Assembly: GCF_022095675.1 (NCBI RefSeq)
Contig: NZ_JAHYSG010000038.1
Coordinates: forward strand, 33,802-97,801
Direction of reading: 5' to 3'
Length of the DNA: 64,000 nt
DNA from: Dactylosporangium sp. AC04546
Lineage (GTDB): Bacteria > Actinomycetota > Actinomycetes > Mycobacteriales > Micromonosporaceae
In this document: positions 48,597-57,334 of the stretch, piece after piece
How the letters are laid out: each line of letters opens with the position of its first letter
How positions within the stretch are numbered: the first letter of the stretch is position 1
Notes under the pieces: generated by a model
The model's database searches: none
Seen by the model: only the letters and a program-made list of their open reading frames with translations
Told to the model about the DNA's origin: nothing
Position numbers and translations under genes: made by a program

Positions 48597-49784
48597 ATGG
48601 CTGGATCCGGCTTTCTCGCTGTGGTGACAGGTGTCGTACTGCTGGCGTCGCCGACGCCCGCCGTGAGCGCGCCGGTGGACGCGGTCGTGCCGTGCCCGTA
48701 CGCCTCCATCGCCACGATCCCGCCCACCCCGGCCTCGCCACCTCGGGACACGTCGAAGGCCCCCGTCGGCGGGGAGCTCCTCGGTACCACCGGACTCGCC
48801 GTCCCCGGCGGCGCACCGGCCCCGCCGACGCTCTCGGCCATGTCGTGGGTCGTCGCCGACCTCGACACCGGCGAGGTGCTCGGCGCCTGCGCCCCGCACC
48901 TGCGGCGGCGGCCCGCGAGCGTGCAGAAGCTGCTGCTCGCCGCGACCGCGCTGCCCAAGCTCGACCCGAACCTGGTCGTCGAGGCGACCGCCGAGGACCT
49001 GGCGCTGCCGGCGGACAGCTCGGCGGTCGGGATGATCGTCGGCGGGAAGTACCCGGTGTCGACGCTGTGGTACGGGCTGCTGCTGCAATCGGGCAACGAC
49101 ACCGCGAACGCGCTCGCGCGGATGGCCGGTGGGGACGGCGGGGTGCCGGCGACGATCGCGGCCATGAACGCGGAGGCCCGCCGGCTCGGGGCCGACGACA
49201 CGCACGCCGTGACGCCGTCCGGGCTGGACGCCCCCGACCAGCTCACCAGCGCCTACGACCTGGCCCTCATCGCGCGGGTCGACCTCGACCGGCCCGACTT
49301 CCTGCAGTACGACACCAGGCCGACGTTCCAGTGGCCCGCGCAGCCGCCGAAGGACCCGAAGGGCTTCCAGATCCAGAACGAGAACAAGCTGCTCACCAAC
49401 TACCCGGGCGCGCTCGGCGGCAAGACGGGCTTCACGGACGAGGCCCGGCACACCTACGTCGGCGCCGCCCAGCGCGACGGCCGCCGGCTCGTCGTGACGC
49501 TCATGGGCGCCGAGATCGTGCCCGGGCGCACCTGGAAGCAGGCCTCGATGCTGCTCGACTGGGGGTTCGCGGTGCCGAAGGGCTCGCCGGTCGGGCACCT
49601 GGTCACCCCGGCCGAGGCGGAGGAGCTGCACCGCACTCCCCCGTCCGCGAGCGCACAGGCCCAGGCCGAGCAGGCCAAGCGGGTGCGGTCGTCGTCGCAG
49701 CACTACGGTCTGCTCGGGCTGCTCGGCGGCCTCGCCCTGCTCATCATCGTGGGCGCGGTCGTGGCGGTACGCCGGCTCCGATAA
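48597..49784 (+). CDS. D-alanyl-D-alanine carboxypeptidase (peptidase S11, DacA/PBP5 type)
   Basis: 395 residues. A signal peptide (1-24) and a Pro-rich linker (30-75) precede a penicillin-binding domain with all three active-site motifs: SxxK in RRPASVQKLLLA, SGN in LLQSGNDTANALARM, and KTG in LGGKTGFTDEA. A polar Ser/Gln linker follows, then a C-terminal TM helix (about 370-390) and VRRLR, which fix it to the membrane. It removes the terminal D-Ala from peptidoglycan pentapeptides and so limits cross-linking. It is followed by an aldo/keto reductase gene after 7 bases. Confidence 0.92.
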   Translation: MAGSGFLAVVTGVVLLASPTPAVSAPVDAVVPCPYASIATIPPTPASPPRDTSKAPVGGELLGTTGLAVPGGAPAPPTLSAMSWVVADLDTGEVLGACAPHLRRRPASVQKLLLAATALPKLDPNLVVEATAEDLALPADSSAVGMIVGGKYPVSTLWYGLLLQSGNDTANALARMAGGDGGVPATIAAMNAEARRLGADDTHAVTPSGLDAPDQLTSAYDLALIARVDLDRPDFLQYDTRPTFQWPAQPPKDPKGFQIQNENKLLTNYPGALGGKTGFTDEARHTYVGAAQRDGRRLVVTLMGAEIVPGRTWKQASMLLDWGFAVPKGSPVGHLVTPAEAEELHRTPPSASAQAQAEQAKRVRSSSQHYGLLGLLGGLALLIIVGAVVAVRRLR

Positions 49785-49791
49785 TGGAGGC

Positions 49792-50685
49792 ATGGCGCTC
49801 GACCGGCTCGACCTCAGCGTTCCCGTGCGGCGGATCGGGCTCGGCCTGGCCGCCGTCGGCCGCCCCGGCTACATCAACCTCGGCCGCGACCACGACCTGC
49901 CGCCCGACCGCTCGGTCGAGGCGCTGCGCCGCCGCAGCCACGAGCTGCTCGACGCCGCCTACGCCGCGGGCGTCCGCTACGTCGACGTGGCCCGGTCGTA
50001 CGGGTTGGCGGAGGAGTTCGTCGCCGGCTGGCTCGACGGACATGACGACGTCGTGGTGGGCTCCAAGTGGGGGTATACCTACGTGGCCGGCTGGCAGGTC
50101 GACGCGCCCGTCCACGAGACCAAGGACCACAGCCCGGCGACGTTCGAGCGGCAGCTGGCCGAGACCCGCGGCCTGCTGGGCACGCGCCTCGACGTGTACC
50201 ACATCCACTCCGTGACCCCGCAGAGCCCGGCCCTCACCGACCGTGCCCTCCACGACCGCCTCGCCGGCCTGGCCGCCGAGGGCGTGACGATCGGCCTGTC
50301 GACCAGCGGCCCGCACCAGGCCGACGCCATCCGCACCGCGTTACGCGTCGAGGTCGACGGCGCCCCGCTGTTCCGCAGTGTCCAGGCGACGTGGAACCCG
50401 CTGGAGCCGTCCGCGGGCCCGGCACTGGCCGACGCCCACGCCGAGGGCTGCCACGTCATCGTCAAGGAGGCCCTGGCCAACGGCCGCCTCGCCGACCGCG
50501 ACGACGAGGCGATCGCGGCGGCGCTCCGCCAGCCCTGGGCCTCGACGGTCCTGTCGGGCGCGGCCACGGTGGCCCAGCTGGCCGCCAACCTGCGCGCCCT
50601 GGACGTCACCGGTGACCCCGCGCGGGTGACCCCGGAAGCGCCCGACGTGTACTGGCAGCACCGCGCCGCCCTGGCCTGGTCCTGA
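49792..50685 (+). CDS. Aldo/keto reductase family protein
   Basis: 297 residues; GGAGG lies 5 bases before the ATG. The TIM-barrel catalytic set is visible: Asp-x3-Tyr in YVDVARSYGL, Lys in VVGSKWGY and His in DVYHIHSVT. The C-terminal NADPH-binding part (TVLSGAATVAQLAANLRA) is present though shortened. It reduces carbonyl substrates with NADPH; the specific substrate is unknown. It is 7 bp downstream of the carboxypeptidase gene and 1 bp upstream of the DUF4265-like gene. Confidence 0.88.
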   Translation: MALDRLDLSVPVRRIGLGLAAVGRPGYINLGRDHDLPPDRSVEALRRRSHELLDAAYAAGVRYVDVARSYGLAEEFVAGWLDGHDDVVVGSKWGYTYVAGWQVDAPVHETKDHSPATFERQLAETRGLLGTRLDVYHIHSVTPQSPALTDRALHDRLAGLAAEGVTIGLSTSGPHQADAIRTALRVEVDGAPLFRSVQATWNPLEPSAGPALADAHAEGCHVIVKEALANGRLADRDDEAIAAALRQPWASTVLSGAATVAQLAANLRALDVTGDPARVTPEAPDVYWQHRAALAWS

Positions 50686-50686
50686 G

Positions 50687-51169
50687 GTGGAACCGGACGA
50701 GGAGTTCGTGAAGGTCGTCTTCGAACTGCCGGTCGACGACGACGGATGGCCGCCCGTGGCCAGCGAGGGCCTGTGGGCCGCACAGGTCACGGCGGACACG
50801 GTCCGGCTGGCCAACACGCCGTGGTTCGCGCTCAACGTGGCGAGCGGCGACGTGTTCCGGGTCCGCCGAAGTGACGACGGCCAGCTGTACGCCGCCGAGC
50901 GGCTGGAGTGGTCCGGGCACTGCACGATCCGGATCATCCCGCTCCCCGAGGGCCCGCTGGCCGGCTCGCGCCAGCGTGTCCTCGACGCGTTCGCGCCGCT
51001 CGGAGTCGACGGGGAGGGCGTCGAGCAGTTCGGCATGGTGGCCCTCGACGTGCCACCGGAGGCCGACCTGCCGACGGTCAAGCGGCTACTGGTCGAGGGC
51101 ACCCGCGACGGCTGGTGGGAGTACGAGGAAAGCTGTGTCGGCGACGCCTGGGAGGCCGCCGAGTGCTAG
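50687..51169 (+). CDS. DUF4265-like protein
   Basis: 160 residues from GTG 50687, one base after the reductase stop. The sequence FVKVVFELPVDDDGWPPVAS, EGLWAA, LANTPWFALNVASGDVFRVR and the closing WWEYEES match the DUF4265 pattern (small cytosolic alpha/beta proteins). The function is unknown; homologues are scattered in actinomycetes and often stand alone. It forms part of a likely operon with the reductase and the next gene. Confidence 0.75.
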   Translation: MEPDEEFVKVVFELPVDDDGWPPVASEGLWAAQVTADTVRLANTPWFALNVASGDVFRVRRSDDGQLYAAERLEWSGHCTIRIIPLPEGPLAGSRQRVLDAFAPLGVDGEGVEQFGMVALDVPPEADLPTVKRLLVEGTRDGWWEYEESCVGDAWEAAEC

Positions 51170-51182
51170 GAAGGCGACGGCC

Positions 51183-51848
51183 GTGCGGGTGCAGGTGACG
51201 GTCCACGAGCTCGGCGGGAGCACCAGGCTGCGGCGGGTGCTGACGCCCGCCGATCCGCTGCGGCGGACGCATCAGAGCCGGCTGCTGTGGGCGCACACCG
51301 GGGCGCTCATCGGGTCGCGGGCCGACCTGCTGCGGCTCGGGGCGCTCGTGCGGCTCGCCGCGGTCAGCCCCCACAGTGCGCTCTACCTGCCGCTGCGGGG
51401 CAACCCGCGCAGCGCCTACGCCGAGCAGTGGAAGCTCGCCGACCTCGTCGTCGTGCGCGGTGACGTGCCGCTGCGGCGGTCGGCCTGGCCCGCCGTCCGG
51501 TCGCGCCTGCGCCACGGCCGGGCGCGGACCGTGGACACCCCGGCGCCCCGCGACGAGGCCCGCCCCGACGACTGGCGGCGGGACCGGCGCGCCCTCGGCG
51601 TCACCGAGTTCGCCGACACCGTGTTTCTCGCCGGTACCGCCGAGGCGCTCCTGGAGGCCGGCGACGAGCTCACCCGGTGCGGCAACCAGGTGGCCGTCAA
51701 CCCCGACATCCACCGCTCCGGCGGCCCGGCCCTGCTGTCGCAGTTCGACGGGCCCGACCGCCACGCCGGCCCGCGCCGCGACGAGGGGTGGGAGTGCATG
51801 GTGCTCGCCGAGGACGAGCTGTTCAAGCGGCCTCAGGCCGGCGGCTGA
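51183..51848 (+). CDS. Hypothetical cytosolic protein
   Basis: 221 residues from GTG 51183 (GGAAGG 8 bases upstream). It is Arg- and Leu-rich with no signal or TM segment. Recognisable features are YLPLRGNPRSAYAEQWKLAD followed by LVVVRGDVPLRRSAWPAV, and a C-terminal ECMVLAEDELFKRP. The family was not identified. The gene follows the DUF4265-like gene by 13 bp and converges on the RtcB-like gene with only 18 bp between their ends. Confidence 0.6.
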   Translation: MRVQVTVHELGGSTRLRRVLTPADPLRRTHQSRLLWAHTGALIGSRADLLRLGALVRLAAVSPHSALYLPLRGNPRSAYAEQWKLADLVVVRGDVPLRRSAWPAVRSRLRHGRARTVDTPAPRDEARPDDWRRDRRALGVTEFADTVFLAGTAEALLEAGDELTRCGNQVAVNPDIHRSGGPALLSQFDGPDRHAGPRRDEGWECMVLAEDELFKRPQAGG

Positions 51849-51866
51849 GGACGATGGCCTGCGACG

Positions 51867-52943
51867 TCAGCGCCGCCGGGCCGGGGCGGCGTCGGCGACC
51901 TTGTAGGTGACGACGGGCGCGGTCGTGACGACCGGGGTGGCGAGCTTGTGGTCGACGAGGTCGGCGATCACCTGCTCGATGCGCTTGTACGCGGTCGGCG
52001 CCTCCTCGAACAGCAGCTGCCGGTCCCCGCAGACCACGACCGAGCCGAGCGGGGTGCGGCGCAGCTCCTCGACCGTGTGCTTGGCCTTGCCGCGGCGCAG
52101 CGCGTCGGCCCGGGACATCTTGCGGCCGGCGCCGTGGGCGACCGAGTAGTTCGCGTCGGGGCCGGCGTGGGCGGCGACGAGGTACGAGTGGGTGCCGCGG
52201 GTGCCGGCGATGAGCACGTCATTGCCGTCGCCGGGCGCCGCGCCCTTGCGGTGCAGGTACTCGCCGTCGCGGAGCTCGACCAGGTTGTGGCACTGGTCGA
52301 CGATCGGCTCGCTCACCCCGGCGCCGAGCGCATCGGCGACCCGCGCGGCCAGCAGCCGGCGGTTCAGCGAGCCCCAGCGGACGGCGTCGTCGTGCTGGGC
52401 GAGATACGCGGCTGGGTCGGCAGCCCGGCCGGCGCCGTGGACCTCGGTGTGGGCGCGCAGGATCCGCTCGCCGAAGCCGCGCGAGCCGCTGTGCACGACA
52501 AGGACGAGGTCGCCGGCGGCGAGCCCGAGCCGGTCCGCGTGTCCGACGTCGAGCACGCCGTCGACCCGCGCCAGCTCGACGAAGTGGTTGCCCCGGCCGA
52601 CCGTGCCGAGGCTCTCGGTGTGGCCGCCGGGGATGTCCTCGTCGACCATGGACGGGTCGAGCGGCGCGTCGAGGTCGGGGAAGCGGGCGGCGAGGCGCTG
52701 CGGGTCGGGTCGCTTGAGCCGGATCGGGAACACGGCGATGCCGCAGCCGATGTCGGAGCCGACCAGGAACGGATACAGCACGGACGAGGCCATCGCCGCG
52801 CCGATCGGGGCACCCTTGCCCGGGTGCAGGTCGGGCATCGCGGCAACGTGGCGCATGCCGTCGAGCGCGGCCACCTGGTGGCACTGCGCGACGGCGTCGG
52901 ACTCGATCCAGCTGGACGAGCCGGCGAAGACGGTGACAGACAC
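51867..52943 (-). CDS. RtcB-family RNA ligase-like protein
   Basis: 358 residues from GTG 52943. It shows the RtcB metal and GMP-site motifs: MPDLHPGKGAPIGAAM, VGSDIGCGIAVFPIR (Cys metal ligand), TVGRGNHFVEL, VVHSGSRGFGE and, for the guanylated histidine, SVAHGAGRKMSRADA. RtcB joins RNA 3'-phosphate or 2',3'-cyclic phosphate to 5'-OH ends with GTP and manganese. The length is nearer the short form called release-factor-H-coupled RctB than the 400-480-residue canonical enzyme, but no prfH gene is adjacent. A cytosolic RNA-repair role is inferred. Confidence 0.9.
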   Translation of the reverse strand: MSVTVFAGSSSWIESDAVAQCHQVAALDGMRHVAAMPDLHPGKGAPIGAAMASSVLYPFLVGSDIGCGIAVFPIRLKRPDPQRLAARFPDLDAPLDPSMVDEDIPGGHTESLGTVGRGNHFVELARVDGVLDVGHADRLGLAAGDLVLVVHSGSRGFGERILRAHTEVHGAGRAADPAAYLAQHDDAVRWGSLNRRLLAARVADALGAGVSEPIVDQCHNLVELRDGEYLHRKGAAPGDGNDVLIAGTRGTHSYLVAAHAGPDANYSVAHGAGRKMSRADALRRGKAKHTVEELRRTPLGSVVVCGDRQLLFEEAPTAYKRIEQVIADLVDHKLATPVVTTAPVVTYKVADAAPARRR

Positions 52944-53048
52944 GGACGCTCTCTCTTGGACGATGCAGGGGCAGGTCGGCAGGGGCGTCAGCGCGTCATG
53001 AAGATGACCTTCCCGCAATCCCGGCGGCGCGGCAACCCAATAACCGGA

Positions 53049-53076
53049 CGCGGCGGCCACCGTCCTCGCCGCCGCG
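53049..53076. terminator. Terminator of the DUF2855 gene
   Basis: CGCGGCGGC (53049-53057) and GCCGCCGCG (53068-53076), a 9-bp perfect inverted repeat with a 10-nt loop, 18 bases after the DUF2855 stop. The remaining 100 bp to the RtcB start shows nothing more. Confidence 0.55.
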
Positions 53077-53093
53077 CCCAGGTACTTGCCGAC

Positions 53094-54122
53094 TCAGAGG
53101 GCGATGACGTGCCCGACCCGGGGATCCGTGCGGCCCTGGAGGACCTCCAGCCAGGCGTCGCGCAGCCCCTCCGGGCCGTGGCTGACGACCACGTCGAGGT
53201 GCTGTGCCACCACCGGGGCGAAGCGGTCCCAGGCGGCGGTGAACCGGGCGTCGAGCCCCTCGCGGCCCCAGTCGGCGGTCCGCTTGCGGATCTGGTCCGG
53301 CGCGAAGAACACACTGCCGGCGGCGAACGCGTTGGGGACCTGGCTGGTCAGGCCGACGGCGACGTCGCCGACCAGGCGATGGCGCTCCCGCAGCGCCGCG
53401 CGGATGTCGGGCCGGCCGGACACGTCGACGTACAGCGTCGGCCGGTCCGGGTCGAGCGCGTCGAGGCCGCCGTACGGCAGCACCTCGTCGTAGCAGCCGA
53501 GCTCCTCGGTGAACCGGACGTTGCCCGGCGAGGTGAGCCCGACCAGCCGCACGCCGGCGTCGCGCAGCTCGAACGCGGCCGCGTAGGCGGTCTTGCTCGA
53601 CGCCGAGGACAGCACGACCGCCTCGGCGCCGTGGAAGGCGTTGTCGACGAGGAAGTCGGCGAGCATGAACGAGGTGAAGAACAGGGGGCGGAGCAGGATC
53701 TGCAGGTCGTCGACGGGGATCGCCAGATAGGTGTTGTACGCCGAGGGCAGCTCGGCGCGGTGCGGGCTGGCGTCACGGAAGCGGCCGTCGGTGACCCGGT
53801 CCGGCCGGACGACGAGGTGGCTCGCCGGCGGCAGGTACCCGTAGTAGCGCCGGCCCTCCGGCACGCCGTCCACGGTGGACGCCGCCACCTCGGCGAAGCC
53901 CCACACCGGCACCAGCCCGCGGCCGCCCGGTGCGGCCGGGAAGAACTCCCAGTAGCGGAAGGCGTCGCCGAGCACGCCGTAGGTGACGTTGTTGGCGGTC
54001 ATCCCGACGCGCTCGACGCGCAGCAGCACCTCCCCGTCGGTGAGGGCGGGCACCGGCGTCTCGGCGACGGCGGCGTCGGCGAGGTCGTCGCGGGCGACGG
54101 ACAGGCTCCACGATGCGGTCAT
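53094..54122 (-). CDS. DUF2855 family, MDR-like protein
   Basis: 342 residues from ATG 54122. The N-terminal half (DGEVLLRVERVGMTANNVTY, YWEFFPAAPGGRGLVPVWGF) resembles the GroES-like part of medium-chain dehydrogenases, and the C-terminal half holds a Rossmann-like core (AVVLSSASSKTAYAAAFELR; RLVGLTSPGNVRF). The zinc-binding residues of alcohol dehydrogenases are missing, as usual for DUF2855. It is probably an NADPH-linked oxidoreductase of unknown substrate. It is divergent from the lipase gene. Confidence 0.85.
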   Translation of the reverse strand: MTASWSLSVARDDLADAAVAETPVPALTDGEVLLRVERVGMTANNVTYGVLGDAFRYWEFFPAAPGGRGLVPVWGFAEVAASTVDGVPEGRRYYGYLPPASHLVVRPDRVTDGRFRDASPHRAELPSAYNTYLAIPVDDLQILLRPLFFTSFMLADFLVDNAFHGAEAVVLSSASSKTAYAAAFELRDAGVRLVGLTSPGNVRFTEELGCYDEVLPYGGLDALDPDRPTLYVDVSGRPDIRAALRERHRLVGDVAVGLTSQVPNAFAAGSVFFAPDQIRKRTADWGREGLDARFTAAWDRFAPVVAQHLDVVVSHGPEGLRDAWLEVLQGRTDPRVGHVIAL

Positions 54123-54247
54123 GGCGGCGACGGTACCGCCGGTCCCGCCTCCGGCACAGACCGGCGATTTCGCCGATGCCCGCCCGTCGGCGCCGTCCGG
54201 AGACTGGCTCCACGCTGCACACCCCGTCCCCTGTGGAGGCATCCAAG

Positions 54248-54922
54248 ATGCGCATGCGCACCCGTCTCTCCGTCCTCGGGGCCGCCCTGGTCGCCGCGGT
54301 CGGCCTGGCGGTGACCCCGGCGAACCCCGCCGCCGCGGCCACCAGCACGCCGGTGATCTTCGTGCACGGATTCATCGGCAACGGATCGAACTGGTCCACC
54401 GCCCTGTCGGTGTTCCGGGCCGGCGGCTTCACCCGGCTCTACACGTACGACTACAATTGGGCCGGCTCGAACACGATCAGCGCGGCCGGCCTGCGCGACC
54501 GGGTCAACCAGGTCAAGGCCCAGACCGGCGCGTCGAAGGTCGCCATCGTGAACCACTCGATGGGCGGCCTGGTCACGCGGTACTACCTGGAGGAGCTGGG
54601 CGGCTCGTCCTCGGTGAGCCACGTGGCCTCGATCGCGGGCGCCAACCACGGCACGACCTACGCCGGCGCCTGCCTGATCTACGCGAGCTGCATCGAGATG
54701 TACCCCGGCTCGGTGTTCCTGCTCAACCTCGCGGCGGGCGACGAGACCCCGGGCAGCGCCAAGTACCGCACGTGGTACTCGGCCTGCGACGGCATCATCA
54801 TCCCGTACACGAGCACCCGCCTGGACGGCGCCACGAACACGAACGTGGCGTGCGAGACGCACCTCGGCTTCCTCACGAACACGACCGTCATGACCCAGAT
54901 CAGGCAGTTCATCGCGAGCTGA
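54248..54922 (+). CDS. Secreted lipase/esterase (alpha/beta hydrolase, LipA-like)
   Basis: 224 residues from ATG 54248 (GGAGG 8 bases upstream). A signal peptide (1-30, NPAAAAT) precedes a compact lipase fold: oxyanion HG in VIFVHGFIGNGSNW, nucleophile in IVNHSMGGLVTRYYLEEL, acid Asp in SACDGIIIPYTST and His in CETHLGFL. Four cysteines (GACLIYASC; SAC...ACE) suggest two disulfides, as in the small Streptomyces and Bacillus LipA-like lipases. It should hydrolyse lipid esters outside the cell. Confidence 0.9.
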   Translation: MRMRTRLSVLGAALVAAVGLAVTPANPAAAATSTPVIFVHGFIGNGSNWSTALSVFRAGGFTRLYTYDYNWAGSNTISAAGLRDRVNQVKAQTGASKVAIVNHSMGGLVTRYYLEELGGSSSVSHVASIAGANHGTTYAGACLIYASCIEMYPGSVFLLNLAAGDETPGSAKYRTWYSACDGIIIPYTSTRLDGATNTNVACETHLGFLTNTTVMTQIRQFIAS

Positions 54923-54949
54923 GCCCAACACGGAACCGCGGCGGCGCTC

Positions 54950-55669
54950 TCAGCCACTGAAGGCGGGGGCGCCGCCGGCGCGCTCGGCCGCTTCGCGCTC
55001 CAGCACGGCGATCATCATCTTGAGCACGCCGGGGAACGCGGACTCGGCCATCGCCGGCAGCTGATCACGGACGGCGTGCACGTTCGGATAGTCGCCGGCC
55101 GGCAGCCCTCTCGCGGCGTCGAGCCAGGTCTCCCAGTCGGCCCGTTCCTGCTCCGGGGACACGTCGCTGACGTCGAGGGCGGCCAGCGCGAACGCGGTGT
55201 CGATGAAGTCGCGGTAGTGACGCACGGCGTCGGCGGGTGCGAACCCGGCCCGCAGCAGCAGGCCGATGCCCATGTCGACGACCTGGAGCTCGTGTGGGCC
55301 GGCGATGAACCGGTGGGCCCGCAGCTGGGCCAGCCTCGGGTGGGCCCGCATCGAGCGGTAGATGCGCCCGGCGAGGTCGCGCAGGGACGCGCCGAGGTCG
55401 GGTCCGGGCACGAACCCCGCGGTGGCCTCGCCGATCAGCCGGTCCGCCACCGCCAGCAGGATGGCGTCCAGGCTGCGGAAGTAGCGGTAGATGGCCGTCG
55501 GGTCGGCGCCCAGCGCCGCGCCGACCCGGCGCACGCTGAGCTTGTCGCCCGCCGGGCCGTCGATGAGGCGCAGGACCGTGTCGACGATCAGTTCGGTGCT
55601 GAGCACCACGCCGGCCCGGGTGGGTCGCCGCCGCGCCCGGACCGCCGAAACCCGCCGCGAGCTGTCCAT
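54950..55669 (-). CDS. TetR-family transcriptional regulator
   Basis: 239 residues from ATG 55669 (GAGAGG upstream; a GTG 6 bases earlier is possible). The N-terminal Arg-rich stretch (RRVSAVRARRRPTRAG) is followed by an HTH: LSTELIVDTVLRLIDG, KLSVRRVGAALGADPTAIYR, YFRSLDAILLAVADRLIGE. The C-terminal domain (80-235) is of the TetR_C type (SLRDLAGRIYRSMRAHPRLA). It is divergent from the FAD oxidoreductase gene, and a palindrome at 55690-55703 lies between them, so it probably controls that gene and itself. Confidence 0.92.
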   Translation of the reverse strand: MDSSRRVSAVRARRRPTRAGVVLSTELIVDTVLRLIDGPAGDKLSVRRVGAALGADPTAIYRYFRSLDAILLAVADRLIGEATAGFVPGPDLGASLRDLAGRIYRSMRAHPRLAQLRAHRFIAGPHELQVVDMGIGLLLRAGFAPADAVRHYRDFIDTAFALAALDVSDVSPEQERADWETWLDAARGLPAGDYPNVHAVRDQLPAMAESAFPGVLKMMIAVLEREAAERAGGAPAFSG

Positions 55670-55689
55670 GATCACCTCTCCGCTCTTAT

Positions 55690-55703
55690 GTCAACGCATT
55701 GAC
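55690..55703. promoter_or_regulatory. Operator for the divergent TetR regulator
   Basis: GTCAA-CGCA-TTGAC is a perfect 5-bp inverted repeat 21 bp from the regulator start. Its arms contain TTGAC in both directions, so it also covers possible -35 boxes of both divergent promoters. Confidence 0.55.
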
Positions 55704-55772
55704 TTTAGCGGGGTGCGCGACGTTCCATCGATGTGGGGGGCGCGTTCCCCCGCGAGCCGAAGGGAACTTCTC

Positions 55773-57194
55773 ATGCAGGTCCGGCCTGCCTACGACGCCG
55801 ACATCCGTACCGACGCCGCACGCATCCGCCGGGCGCTGGCGGATGCGGTCCCGCGGTCGTTCTGGCTGGAGGATCCCGGCCGACCGGCGACCGAGGCGCC
55901 CATGGCCGGAGACATCGAGACGGACCTGCTCGTCGTCGGCGGCGGCTACTGCGGCCTGTGGACCGCGCTGATGGCGAAGGAGGCCGATCCGGGACGCGAC
56001 GTCGTCCTGGTCGAGGGCGAGGAGGTCGGCTGGGCGGCCAGCGGACGCAACGGCGGCTTCGTGGACGCGAGCCTCACGCACGGGCCGGAGAACGGGCGGC
56101 GCCACTTCGCGGACGAGCTCGCGGCCCTCACCAGTCTGGGCGCCGAGAACTTCGCGGGCTTCGCGCGGGCGCTGCTGGACCACGACATCGACGCGGAGTT
56201 CGAGGCCGGCGGCTTCCTGGCCGTGGCCACGGAGCCGCACCAGGTCGCGGCGCTGCGGGCGCAGGCGGGCGAGAACGCGGTGTTCTACGAGGGCGACGCG
56301 CTCGCCTCGATGGTGCGCTCACCGTTGCTGCGGGCCGGCCTGTTCAGCCGCGAGCGTCAGGGCTTGGCCCACCCCGCCAAGCTCGCCTGGGGCCTCAAGC
56401 GGGCGTGCCTGCGCCTCGGGGTCCGCGTGTTCGAGCACACCGCGGCGACCGGCGTGCACGATGACGGCGGCGCCGTGCGGGTGCTGACACCGGCCGGCCG
56501 GATCCGGGCATGCAGCGTCGCGCTCGCCACCAACGGGTTCCCGTCGCTGCTGCGGCGCAACCGCCTGATGACGCTGCCGGTCTACGACTACGTGCTGATG
56601 ACCGAACCGTTGAGCGCGGCGCAGCTCAGCGACATCGGCTGGACCGGACGCTTCGGCATCTCCGACGCCGGCCGCCAGTTCCACTACTACCGCAAGAGCG
56701 CCGACAACCGGATCCTCTGGGGTGGCTACGACGCCGTCTACCACCGCGGCGGGGCCATCCGGCCCGAGTACGACCAGCGCCCGGAGACCTTCGCCCGCCT
56801 CGCCGACCACTTCCTGCGGACCTTCCCGCAGCTGGAGGACGTCCGCTTCACGCACGCCTGGGGCGGCATGATCGACATGTCGACCCGGCTCAACGCGTTC
56901 CACGGCACGGCGATGGGCGGCAAGCTCGCCTACAGCAGCGGCTTCACCGGCCTCGGCGTGGCCGCCACCCGGTTCGCGGCCGCGGTGATGATCGATCTGC
57001 TCGCCGGCGCCGACACGCCGCGCACCCGCCTGCGGATGGTGCGCCGCAAACCGCTGCCGATCCCGCCGGAGCCGTTGCGCTTCCCGGCGGTACAGCTGAT
57101 CCGGAGCGCCATCGCCCGAGCCGACCGCAACGGTGGCCGGGACGGGCTGGTCCTCAAGGCGGCGAACGCCTTCGGCTTCTCATTCGACTCCTGA
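55773..57194 (+). CDS. FAD-dependent amine/amino-acid oxidase (DAO family)
   Basis: 473 residues from ATG 55773 (AAGGGA upstream). N-terminal FAD-binding motif: DLLVVGGGYCGLWTALMAKE (GxGxxG with Gly-Gly-Gly-Tyr-Cys-Gly), then EGEEVGWAASGRNGGF, the typical segment of gamma-glutamylputrescine oxidase-like enzymes. The rest of the DAO fold follows (VALATNGFPSLLRR, RILWGGYDAVYHRGG) and the FAD-closing motif YSSGFTGLGVAATRFAA. It oxidises an amine or N-substituted amino acid with O2. It is probably repressed by the divergent TetR protein. Confidence 0.9.
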   Translation: MQVRPAYDADIRTDAARIRRALADAVPRSFWLEDPGRPATEAPMAGDIETDLLVVGGGYCGLWTALMAKEADPGRDVVLVEGEEVGWAASGRNGGFVDASLTHGPENGRRHFADELAALTSLGAENFAGFARALLDHDIDAEFEAGGFLAVATEPHQVAALRAQAGENAVFYEGDALASMVRSPLLRAGLFSRERQGLAHPAKLAWGLKRACLRLGVRVFEHTAATGVHDDGGAVRVLTPAGRIRACSVALATNGFPSLLRRNRLMTLPVYDYVLMTEPLSAAQLSDIGWTGRFGISDAGRQFHYYRKSADNRILWGGYDAVYHRGGAIRPEYDQRPETFARLADHFLRTFPQLEDVRFTHAWGGMIDMSTRLNAFHGTAMGGKLAYSSGFTGLGVAATRFAAAVMIDLLAGADTPRTRLRMVRRKPLPIPPEPLRFPAVQLIRSAIARADRNGGRDGLVLKAANAFGFSFDS

Positions 57195-57237
57195 TCGACG
57201 GCCCAGGGGGCGCCGCCGGCGCGTCCGTACATCCCGT

Positions 57238-57281
57238 GTTCATGTGGAGTTTGAACGCTGTTCACAGGTTGCTCTGAGGTT
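57238..57281 (+). promoter_or_regulatory. Four 11-bp direct repeats, PhoP-box-like
   Basis: Contiguous 11-bp units: GTTCATGTGGA (57238), GTTTGAACGCT (57249), GTTCACAGGTT (57260) and GCTCTGAGGTT (57271). Units 1 and 3 begin with GTTCA; 2 and 4 are weaker. Streptomyces PhoP boxes are tandem 11-bp units starting GTTCA. The array lies 54 bp upstream of the VTC-domain gene. Confidence 0.5.
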
Positions 57282-57334
57282 CGGCTGATTGTGTCCCACT
57301 TCGTCCCCTGCTGTCCCGCAGATTGGCGAAGACC

